Program-made: the position numbers and the translations under genes
Shown: one piece after another, positions 6,821 through 13,885 of the stretch
Layout of the letters: every line of letters begins with the position of its first letter
Numbering within the stretch: position 1 is the first letter of the stretch
Assembly (NCBI GenBank): GCA_021324135.1
Contig: JAJPJO010000378.1
Coordinates: forward strand, 1-33,268
Direction of reading: 5' to 3'
DNA: 33,268 nucleotides
Origin: Pseudomonadota bacterium
Lineage (GTDB): Bacteria; Cyanobacteriota; Vampirovibrionia; Obscuribacterales; Obscuribacteraceae
The notes under the pieces: model-generated
Seen by the model: the letters and a program-made list of their open reading frames with translations, nothing else
Databases searched by the model: none
Told to the model about the DNA's origin: nothing

Positions 6821-8122
6821 CTAATTCACTGAAGACTTCGAGGTTTTCTTGAGCCGAGCTTCGATGTTGTCGCGATCTCGTTTCACACTGATGTACTCGG
6901 GATGGCTCGATCCGAGAGTGCCCTCCAGTATTCTCATTTCCTTCCCCAGATAATCGCTGGCGCTCGACAGATCGTCCTTCTGCTCATAGAGCCGGCTCAA
7001 TCGCCGCAAATTATTGGCGACATCGATGTGATAATCGCCAAAAGATCTCTTTCTGATTTGCAGCGCTGACTGCGAATCGGCGATCGCTTCATCGAGATTG
7101 TTCAAGCGCCTGTGCGTATCGGACAACCGATCGAGGGACTCGGCCACTTCAATGTTGTCCTCACCAAGTCCGCCCTTGAGCAATTGCAGTTCTTCTTCAA
7201 TGAGTGGCAGCGCTTTCTCGTGCTCGTCTTGATCCTGATAGCATCGGATCAATTCGCGGGTCGAATGCGCCAGCATAACTTTTTGCTGACCGAAAAGCTT
7301 TTTCTTGATTTCGAGTGCTCGCAGATAGAGCGGCTCCGCTTTCTTGAAGTGTCTTTCGCGGGAGTAAACGCCGGCGATCTCTTCAATGTTCCTCACCGTC
7401 TGCATGTGCTCCTCGCCCAGGACATCCTTGCGAATGCTGAGGGCGCGCTCGAACCATTTCCGCGCATCTTCGTATTTGTGCTGATCGCGGAAGAGCCGTC
7501 CGAAATCGTCGTAGACTTCAGCAACTTTCAAACTGTTGGTACCATAGGCTTTCTTGCGGATTTCAACGATCTGATCCAGATACTCGACCGCTTCCCAGCA
7601 TTGATTGTTGTCCCAATAAATGCGCGCCATCAAATAGACGGGACGCTCCAGCTCATCGTAGTCTTGTTTGCCTTGCTTGTGCGACAAGGCCATCATTCGA
7701 CTGAGCACAGGCTTGAGCTCCTCGAACTTGCGTTGATCCCAGAGGCAATAACATAGATCGACGAGATTGCGTCTGATTGCTTCGCTCTCCGGTGTAAGAG
7801 TCTGCTCGCGGCGCTTCAGAGCTTTCTTGTAGTACTCCTCCGCCTCTTGATATTTGCACTGTCGCCGGTACAGATCACCGATCTTGCTCAAACTCTGGGC
7901 CGTCAGGTCATCCTCGGCCTTTATTTCCTCGGCGCTTTTCAGAGCGGCATTGAGATGCTTGAGTGCCTTCTCATACTTACCGGAGCGCATCAGCTCCTCG
8001 CCCTTGTTTATATCCTTGCGCCAGGCGTTTTCGGCACCCTCAGCCGATCCCGAGCAATTGAAAGCAAGCAAAAGCGTTATGTGTACGCCAAGGAATGAAA
8101 TGGCATTTCTGTTCATATCCAT
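6821..8122 (-). CDS. Exported tetratricopeptide repeat protein, kinesin-light-chain type
   Basis: 433 residues from the ATG at 8122 (GGGA 4 nt upstream; a second ATG lies two codons on). The N-terminus (ISFLGVHITLLLAFNCSGSA) is a signal peptide or, given the cysteine, possibly a lipoprotein signal. The rest is a chain of 42-residue TPRs with the kinesin-light-chain/TPR_12 spacing, for example YEDARKWFERALSIRKDVLG, FKKAEPLYLRALEIKKKLFG and LDEAIADSQSALQIRKRSFG, each followed by a 'la.vy....dy..A' helix. About eight repeats run from residue 45 to 420. Such arrays bind protein partners; the ligand is unknown. The gene is convergent with the TonB-C-like gene and divergent from the exported protein at 8250. 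Confidence 0.85.
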   Translation of the reverse strand: MDMNRNAISFLGVHITLLLAFNCSGSAEGAENAWRKDINKGEELMRSGKYEKALKHLNAALKSAEEIKAEDDLTAQSLSKIGDLYRRQCKYQEAEEYYKKALKRREQTLTPESEAIRRNLVDLCYCLWDQRKFEELKPVLSRMMALSHKQGKQDYDELERPVYLMARIYWDNNQCWEAVEYLDQIVEIRKKAYGTNSLKVAEVYDDFGRLFRDQHKYEDARKWFERALSIRKDVLGEEHMQTVRNIEEIAGVYSRERHFKKAEPLYLRALEIKKKLFGQQKVMLAHSTRELIRCYQDQDEHEKALPLIEEELQLLKGGLGEDNIEVAESLDRLSDTHRRLNNLDEAIADSQSALQIRKRSFGDYHIDVANNLRRLSRLYEQKDDLSSASDYLGKEMRILEGTLGSSHPEYISVKRDRDNIEARLKKTSKSSVN

Positions 8123-8249
8123 GTTTTCCCGCACAGGACCAGCAAAACGATCCACATAGTTAACCACATTTCCAATTGAATGCGCCAGCGCACCGCTATA
8201 ATTCATCAGTCGATTGTCTATTGCCGGCACCACTCAGCGCTGATTACTA

Positions 8250-9188
8250 ATGCGACTCGTCCGCAAAACCGTTTGTCTTGCTGTTCTTTGTGCATCGATT
8301 GTCTGCCAATCGGCCGCCATTGCCGATCCGAGTGAATTGTCCGAGACCGAAGAGCGCGCTTTGCTGGCGCGCGTCTCATTCGAGAAGTGCCTGACACCTC
8401 AAGCATTGCAATTGGTCGATGAGCTCGGCTTGCGAGAGCACATCGAGAAGCTGCAGACGCTCAGCGAGCATGAGAAACACAAGCACGGCATTCCGCTTAG
8501 TGCCGAGGGAACGGCCATTCGCCTGGAGGTGAGCGAGGTGGTGATCACGACCATGCTTCAGTGCCAGGAAGTGATCGCCGAAATTGATTATGAGATATCC
8601 GACAACAACTGCCTCAAATCAGCGATGGGCAGCAAACGCGACAAAGCAATTCTCTACAACACATATGCGAGCTTGCTTGCCAACGGTATCGTCGCATCCG
8701 TGGGCAACCTTCTCCAGATGCCGCAGACCATGAACGAGCAACCAGGAGAAACGCTCGAATCGGGCTCATCACTAATGAGCGGCGCGCTCGGTTATCTGGC
8801 CCTGCGAGAGCAAAACGGGCGCAAACTCTCATGCGGCATCAAACCGAACATGCTGGCTAAAATCTTCAAGCGACCAAACGACCCGCAAACAGAGTATCCC
8901 GATATCATCTGGAAGTACTTGAACTCGCCGCCGCCCGGGGCCAACAATAATGACACGCGCAGGCAACGATTGCTTCAGCATTGGGTTTCCACCGGCAGGC
9001 TGAACGATTTGACTTCACCGAAAAGCCGCGCTTATATGCGCACCCTCGGCGGTACCGTCCCGCAGGTGCGAACTGTGACGATGAGCATGCTTGATGATCG
9101 AACCGCCATGCTTGCCGACGTGCGGGCGATGGTGGCGCAGATATACAAGGAGCTATTGAATCTCATGCTGGTGGTCAGGGCTCTATGA
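8250..9188 (+). CDS. Exported protein of unknown function
   Basis: 312 residues with a clear signal peptide (MRLVRKTVCLAVLCASIVCQ, then SAAIA-DPS). I do not recognise a family. The mature part is mostly helical, with about five scattered cysteines (in FEKCLTP, MLQCQEV, NNCLKSA, KLSCGIK) that could form disulphides outside the cytoplasm. It also has a moderately hydrophobic glycine-rich segment (YASLLANGIVASVGNLLQM, later GSSLMSGALGYLAL). No clear Shine-Dalgarno precedes ATG 8250, but the signal peptide begins here. Its last four bases overlap the start of the next gene (ATGA), so the two are translationally coupled and probably act together in the envelope. Confidence 0.65.
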   Translation: MRLVRKTVCLAVLCASIVCQSAAIADPSELSETEERALLARVSFEKCLTPQALQLVDELGLREHIEKLQTLSEHEKHKHGIPLSAEGTAIRLEVSEVVITTMLQCQEVIAEIDYEISDNNCLKSAMGSKRDKAILYNTYASLLANGIVASVGNLLQMPQTMNEQPGETLESGSSLMSGALGYLALREQNGRKLSCGIKPNMLAKIFKRPNDPQTEYPDIIWKYLNSPPPGANNNDTRRQRLLQHWVSTGRLNDLTSPKSRAYMRTLGGTVPQVRTVTMSMLDDRTAMLADVRAMVAQIYKELLNLMLVVRAL

Positions 9189-10105
9189 GGTTGAGGCGAA
9201 TGAAACCAGGCACAAAAAAGGTCAGTATCACATTCAGTATCGCGACGGCGCTTCTCTTATTGCTGCAGGGCTTGCTGATGCCTGCCGCGGCAGGAAATAT
9301 CACATACACTCACGAGCAGAGTGCTTCCCAGCCAGGCGTCTTAGAAGGTTCCATAAATTTGAAAGGTGTTGGACCTTTGCACATGTCCGACGGTGTGGCG
9401 GCGATCAAACAAAACCAGATTTTCATCCTCTCCGATGCAGCCGATCCGGAAGGCGAGGCAGAGCTGGTAGGCACGATCATTGATCCACATATAGTGAGGA
9501 TGGGCACGACTCGAGAGATCGCAGGCTGGGTGATTTTCACCAGTGGCTACAGTCTGCCGGCCCTGGATTACAGAGTCGAAGATGCCGTGGTGGCAACCGA
9601 TGGGTTTGGTTATCGCGGAAGAATAATCGATGCCTCAAGCAACCATTTGACTTTTCAAGGCACCAGCGGCGGTGCAAAGCTCATAGCCATGGAGAACATA
9701 ACCTCCATAAACTCGCCCAGAGTTTTCGCATTCACAATACCGCTGCCTGAGGCGCAGACGGGTGCCCCCGGCTCTCCTGATGTCGAGACGGCAGCACCTT
9801 CACTGATCACGTTCGCGCCTACCTATTCCTTCGATCCGAATGCACCACCATTGTTGAAGCTGAACATCAAATCGCCTGATCGGCAACTGAACGAGAGCAA
9901 CATCGGCAAGAAATTGCTCTGGGCCGGCGCAGCGACAGCAGGCATATGCGCCTGCTTTGCCATTCCGATCATAATCGGTGCGGTGACGCCGAAGTTGCTT
10001 CAAGATACCAAGGCGGCGGTTAAGTTGAATAAGGATATAAACAGGCGCGGCGGTATCGATAAAGTGATCAGCGACGGTGTTGATAAGAAGCTGACCACGC
10101 GCTGA
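9185..10105 (+). CDS. Exported protein of unknown function with C-terminal hydrophobic helix
   Basis: 306 residues. ATG 9185 overlaps the stop of the preceding gene; an alternative ATG at 9200 would remove five residues, and either start keeps the signal peptide (ITFSIATALLLLLQGLLMPAAAG). The mature N-terminal half is beta-rich (residues about 35-190, with VAAIKQNQIFILSDAA, ATDGFGYRGRIIDASSNHLT and IAMENITSINSPRVFAF). A proline-rich linker follows, then a single hydrophobic segment near residue 245 (LLWAGAATAGICACFAIPII), so the protein is probably anchored. I do not recognise a family. Tight coupling with the 8250 gene suggests a two-component envelope assembly. It runs convergently to within 5 nt of the next gene. 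Confidence 0.65.
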   Translation: MRLRRMKPGTKKVSITFSIATALLLLLQGLLMPAAAGNITYTHEQSASQPGVLEGSINLKGVGPLHMSDGVAAIKQNQIFILSDAADPEGEAELVGTIIDPHIVRMGTTREIAGWVIFTSGYSLPALDYRVEDAVVATDGFGYRGRIIDASSNHLTFQGTSGGAKLIAMENITSINSPRVFAFTIPLPEAQTGAPGSPDVETAAPSLITFAPTYSFDPNAPPLLKLNIKSPDRQLNESNIGKKLLWAGAATAGICACFAIPIIIGAVTPKLLQDTKAAVKLNKDINRRGGIDKVISDGVDKKLTTR

Positions 10106-10110
10106 TCCAT

Positions 10111-11250
10111 CTAAATCAAGTCGGAGTAGCGGGCTTGCTTGTCCATCAATAACTGGCGAGCGAAATCGATATCGAGATGTGCCGAGCGAGCAAATCGTTC
10201 CGCCTCCGTGTAATTGCCCTGCCTGAGCAATTGCCTGGCTCGATTATAATGAGCGCTCACCACCTGCAAGCGTCTCACGGTCGGCAGTGAATCTTTGTCA
10301 TGCTCGGATAGAAGACGCTGGAGCCGGGCTACGCGCCAGCGAAACTCATGACCGGAGATGTCGAGATCGAGCTCGCCTTCATCCTCGGGTTCGGGCCCTG
10401 CACCTGGATGAGTGGAATAATCAATCAGGCGCCTCGCCATGCGCACTTCCATCGAACCGGCTTTAGCAAGCTGATGGATTTCATCCACATCACCCTCGAT
10501 GTAACAATCCAGGCATTGCTCGAGTGTGTTATGGGCAGCGTCCAGATACAGCCTGATCCGACCATGAGCCTCCATTGATGCTTCCGCCAGTGCCTTTCGC
10601 GCCTCGGACAACTGGTCAATCAGATCGAGAAGCCGCCGAGAGGCAGTGCCGACGCAACGCTCCAGAGCCTCGACATCAACAATGCTCGCTTTCAGTTTAT
10701 CTTCCAGCTCTTTCCCCAGAAAGTACATCCATAATGTTCCGCAGCGCGCGAGCCGCACTGCATCCTCGTCTTCGCCCTCTTTGAGATACTTGGCCGAATC
10801 GTGAAACATGTGCACGACTTCAACCAGGCGTTCCCTCATCTCTTCGGTTACCTGACAATTATTGTACTCAACGCTCGTTTTAAACCGGGAGATGGCGGAA
10901 GCCAGGTCCAAGCTCGCTTGCCATGGACTGTCCGGGTCGACAAACGGCTCGTCTGATTTGCCGTTCAATTCGCTCAAGTGAAGCGTGGCCATACTGATGT
11001 ACTTCAGACCCTGGCGGCAACTCTTGAATGAAAGCATCGGCTCGCCGTCCTTCAACTGGTAAATGGCATCCTGATAAGCGTCCTCGGCTTTGTCTATGCA
11101 GCGGCGCGCCAGCGAACGAAATGGACTGTCGCTGGCTCTCACTTTCTGCCGGGCTTCAGCCATGGCTTCCAGGACGGCTGACATGAGCTTCTGCGAGCGT
11201 TGTCCAGCCATCCATTTCGACAAAAGCTTGTTGATGTCGTCCAACATCAA
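10111..11250 (-). CDS. Cytoplasmic helical-repeat protein of unknown function (pair, second gene)
   Basis: 379 residues, no signal peptide or membrane span, very rich in Ala, Leu, Arg and Glu, predicted all-helical. Four copies of a roughly 42-residue two-helix repeat can be aligned at residues about 50-92, 140-182, 232-277 and 327-368. Each has the core A-x3-L/Y-x-x-G-x4-A-x3-A followed by a second helix: YQLKDGEPMLSFKSCRQG, KYLKEGEDEDAVRLARCG, CYIEGDVDEIHQLAKAG and QLLRQGNYTEAERFARSA. The pattern recalls TPR or SPX-like helical hairpins, but I cannot assign it to a named family. An acidic linker (residues 286-298) separates repeats three and four. The start overlaps the stop of the upstream gene by four bases. 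It is probably a scaffold acting with its partner. Confidence 0.65.
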   Translation of the reverse strand: MMLDDINKLLSKWMAGQRSQKLMSAVLEAMAEARQKVRASDSPFRSLARRCIDKAEDAYQDAIYQLKDGEPMLSFKSCRQGLKYISMATLHLSELNGKSDEPFVDPDSPWQASLDLASAISRFKTSVEYNNCQVTEEMRERLVEVVHMFHDSAKYLKEGEDEDAVRLARCGTLWMYFLGKELEDKLKASIVDVEALERCVGTASRRLLDLIDQLSEARKALAEASMEAHGRIRLYLDAAHNTLEQCLDCYIEGDVDEIHQLAKAGSMEVRMARRLIDYSTHPGAGPEPEDEGELDLDISGHEFRWRVARLQRLLSEHDKDSLPTVRRLQVVSAHYNRARQLLRQGNYTEAERFARSAHLDIDFARQLLMDKQARYSDLI

Positions 11251-11678
11251 TTCTTCTTCGCCCTCTCATTGATGTCTTTGCGAAGGCTGACAATATCTTC
11301 CTCGAGAGCCAAAATCTCATCGTGAGCGAATTTGTGCCAGTCGGAAATGTCATCGCCGATTTCGAGAAAATCGCCCTCGCCGAGGTAATGCTCAGTCATC
11401 TCCGCATCGAATATCTGCCGGGCGAATTGGGCGTGAAGCCAGGCCACTTTGCACGAGCGATCGGCATCTTCCAGCTCCTCCTCCGACAGATGCTCGACCG
11501 CATCATTGATCTCGTCGAAACCAGATGTAATACCATCCTCGACGACGCGGCTGCGGCGAAAAACGGAAGCGTCCACGTCAGCCTTCAGCTTGGCAAGAAA
11601 CTGCTCGACAATCGCCAGCCTTTCCATGACCTTTAGCTCGGAAGGCGTTTTTTTGTTACCTGATTTTCCCAGTGACAT
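11247..11678 (-). CDS. Small helical protein sharing the repeat of its neighbour (pair, first gene)
   Basis: 143 residues, soluble, acidic and all-helical. Residues 46-90 contain a single copy of the repeat found four times in the downstream protein: HLSEEELEDADRSCKVAW, then AQFARQIF, compared with IDFARQLL at the end of the partner. Residues 105-140 form a heptad-like helix (DEILALEEDIVSLRKDINE) that could be a coiled coil. No ribosome site is visible before ATG 11678. The ATGA overlap with the 379-residue protein points to coupled translation and stoichiometric production. Function unknown. Confidence 0.62.
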   Translation of the reverse strand: MSLGKSGNKKTPSELKVMERLAIVEQFLAKLKADVDASVFRRSRVVEDGITSGFDEINDAVEHLSEEELEDADRSCKVAWLHAQFARQIFDAEMTEHYLGEGDFLEIGDDISDWHKFAHDEILALEEDIVSLRKDINERAKKN

Positions 11679-11825
11679 TGGTATTTATTTGAACCAAGGA
11701 CTCAACTCTGCTTCGAGTTTAATTGCCCGCAGCATAATCATATTACATCCCCCTTGGCAACTCAAATGCAATTAATCGATTTTTTCTCTTTGGCAAAACT
11801 GTCAAAAACTGTTCCACAGCAGACT

Positions 11826-11855
11826 TTGAGCGAACTTCCCGGCAATCGGTATGCT
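11826..11855 (+). promoter_or_regulatory. Candidate promoter of the Lrp-aminotransferase cluster
   Basis: TTGAGC (11826-11831) and TATGCT (11850-11855) are separated by 18 bases. The predicted start near 11862 leaves a leader of about 98 nt before the Lrp ATG, containing an unused GGAGG and a strong hairpin. Confidence 0.4.
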
Positions 11856-11897
11856 ACAGTTAGGGCGAGTCCTTGCCTTTATTGGAGGACCGCCATT

Positions 11898-11920
11898 GCA
11901 AAACGCCCTGGCGTTTTTGC
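11898..11920 (+). promoter_or_regulatory. Leader hairpin upstream of the Lrp gene
   Basis: GCAAAACGCC (11898-11907) pairs with GGCGTTTTTGC (11910-11920) with one bulged T, giving a GC-rich stem capped by a tiny loop. It lies between a perfect GGAGG (11884-11888) and the Lrp start at 11960. It could act as an attenuator or as the end of a short upstream transcript; there is no T run beyond the stem. Confidence 0.4.
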
Positions 11921-11959
11921 CTCAATTCCGCCGTTACACTTTGCCTTCGAATCATAATT

Positions 11960-12454
11960 ATGGACGCTAATCAATCTCGTGAATTACTTGAAATTCTGGC
12001 GCGCGACTCACGCTCCAGCGCCGATACAATCGCCAAAATGATCGGGGTCTCGAGCCAGGAAGTAAAAGAGCAGATCGAGCAATTCGAGCAGTCGGGGGTG
12101 ATCAAGCGATACTCCACAGTGATTGACTGGGAGAAGGCGGGGGTTGAGAAGATCGTCGCTTTTATCGATGTTAAGGTTGTCCCGGCAAGGGAAGTGGGAT
12201 TCGACGCGGTGGCGCTGCGGATTGCCAGGCATCCTGAGGTTCGGCACGCCTGGCTGGTTTCAGGCGGCTCGGATCTGCGAATCATGCTCGAGGCAAAGCA
12301 CATGAGCGAGCTGGCCGCGTTTGTCGCCGAAAAAATTGCCACCATAGATGGAGTTACCGGAACAAATACGCACTTTCTCTTGCGCAAGTATAAGCAAGAC
12401 TGGGTCCTGTTCCAGGAGAGCGAAGCCGACAACCGGCTGGTCGTCACGCCATGA
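11960..12454 (+). CDS. Lrp/AsnC-family transcriptional regulator
   Basis: 164 residues. The N-terminal helix-turn-helix reads LLEILARDSRSSADTIAKM, then IGVSSQEVKEQIEQFEQSGV and IKRYSTVIDWEKAG, the usual 'il..L..d.R.s..eiA..lgis...V..ri..le..GvI..y.' pattern. The C-terminal half is the RAM/AsnC ligand-binding domain (VAFIDVKVVPAR, RHPEVRHAWLVSGGSDLRIM, IDGVTGTNTHFLL). These proteins form octamers and sense amino acids. ATG 11960 gives the standard length but has no Shine-Dalgarno. It lies 3 nt after the TAA of an overlapping frame. The next gene, 79 nt downstream, is an aminotransferase, the same order as the Bacillus yugG-yugH pair, so regulation of that enzyme is likely. Confidence 0.9.
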   Translation: MDANQSRELLEILARDSRSSADTIAKMIGVSSQEVKEQIEQFEQSGVIKRYSTVIDWEKAGVEKIVAFIDVKVVPAREVGFDAVALRIARHPEVRHAWLVSGGSDLRIMLEAKHMSELAAFVAEKIATIDGVTGTNTHFLLRKYKQDWVLFQESEADNRLVVTP

Positions 12455-12533
12455 GCGGCGCCAACCAGCACTGGCGAGCGCATCGCTGAGACAATCACTT
12501 TGATGATCACTGGCAATCTCAGCCGGAGGCAGC

Positions 12534-13757
12534 ATGGATAATTCCGAAGAACCGCTCAAGAGCCTGTCAGAGAGAGCAACCTCTCTGCCGCAATCGGGCA
12601 TCCGCAAGTTTTTCGACATCGCCTCGCAGATGAAAGACATTATTTCCCTGGGAGTCGGAGAGCCGGACTTCGCCACGCCCTGGTCGGTTCGCGAGGCGGC
12701 GATTTACTCGATCGAGAAAGGTCAGACCAGCTACACGTCCAATTACGGCCTGCTTGAGTTACGCCAGGAGATAAGCAAGCAACTGAGCAAACTCTATGGC
12801 GTCGTTTACAACCCGGAAAGCGAAATTCTGATTACCACAGGCGTTGCCGAGGGACTCGATCTGGCCGCTCGGGCTCTCATCGATCCGGGTGATGAGGTAT
12901 TAGTTCTGGAGCCTTGTTTTGTATCGTACAAACCATGCGTCATTTTAGCGGGCGGGGTGCCTGTTCCGGTCGAGACCAGGGCAGCGGAGAACTTCGCTGT
13001 TTCCTCCGCCCAGCTCGGCCGCTATTTGACGAGCAAAACCAAAGCAATCCTGATCGGCTACCCGTCCAACCCGACCGGTGCGGTGCTCTCAAAAGAGCGC
13101 CTCGGTGAGATCGTAGACTTTGCTTGCCGGCACGGGCTTTACATAATCAGCGATGAGATCTACGACCGGCTCATTTATGATGCGGAGCATACCTGCGTTG
13201 CTTCTTTACCCGGGGCGTTCGAGAGAACGATCACGCTCAACGGCTTCTCCAAGTCGTACGCTATGACCGGATGGAGACTGGGCTACGCTTGCGCGAGCAA
13301 AGAGATCCTGACGACGATGATGAAGATTCATTCCTATACAATGCTGTGCGCTCCCACCCCGAGCCAAAAGGCGGCCGTCGAAGCTCTGCAGCGGGGCGAG
13401 CGCTATGTTCTTGCCATGAGCAAAGAGTACAAACGCAGAAGGAATCTCATAGTGAACGGGTTGAACGATCTGGGCTTGCAGTGCCAGTTACCCGGCGGCG
13501 CGTTTTACGCCTTTCCGAGCATCGAATCCACCGGGCTGAGCGCCGATCAGTTTGCCGAAAGGCTGCTCTTCGATCAACACGTCGCCGTCGTACCTGGTGG
13601 CGTATTCGGTGCAGGTGGTGAAGGGCATGTGCGTTGTTCGTATGCCACGGACATCGATCTGATCAAGAAGGCGCTTTTGCGAATCGAGCGCCTGCTCGAT
13701 GAGTTGAGCAAAAATGCCGGCGCCTCCACCCTGGATCAGGCCGCCAGAAGGCGCTGA
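12534..13757 (+). CDS. Class I/II pyridoxal-phosphate aminotransferase
   Basis: 407 residues, full family length. All fold-type I landmarks are visible: the N-terminal ISLGVGEPDF, SNPTG (N179), ISDEIYDRL (D207, binding the pyridine nitrogen), NGFSKSYAMTGWRLGY with the Schiff-base lysine K240, and VRCSYAT with the substrate-carboxylate arginine R367. The overall pattern is closest to the I-gamma group (PatA/AlaT/YugH-like enzymes), which transfer amino groups among aspartate, alanine, aromatic amino acids and 2-oxoglutarate. The exact substrate cannot be fixed. GGAGG lies 4 nt before ATG 12534. It follows the Lrp regulator and precedes a class III aminotransferase by 128 nt, so the three probably form an amino-acid turnover unit. 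Confidence 0.92.
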   Translation: MDNSEEPLKSLSERATSLPQSGIRKFFDIASQMKDIISLGVGEPDFATPWSVREAAIYSIEKGQTSYTSNYGLLELRQEISKQLSKLYGVVYNPESEILITTGVAEGLDLAARALIDPGDEVLVLEPCFVSYKPCVILAGGVPVPVETRAAENFAVSSAQLGRYLTSKTKAILIGYPSNPTGAVLSKERLGEIVDFACRHGLYIISDEIYDRLIYDAEHTCVASLPGAFERTITLNGFSKSYAMTGWRLGYACASKEILTTMMKIHSYTMLCAPTPSQKAAVEALQRGERYVLAMSKEYKRRRNLIVNGLNDLGLQCQLPGGAFYAFPSIESTGLSADQFAERLLFDQHVAVVPGGVFGAGGEGHVRCSYATDIDLIKKALLRIERLLDELSKNAGASTLDQAARRR

Positions 13758-13885
13758 TTGCTTGCCCGCAACGGTAATATCCAAAGAGCGGCGTTAGCCA
13801 GAAAAAATGAGGCTAAAGCGGCTGTCATGTTATATTTCAACTGCCTTGCCCGGCGAACACTACTGCAAAAATGCGGAGAGCACTC

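Noticed and set aside
7112..7756. 214-codon open frame on the plus strand
   Set aside because: Antisense to the TPR protein, whose repeats are unmistakable on the minus strand.
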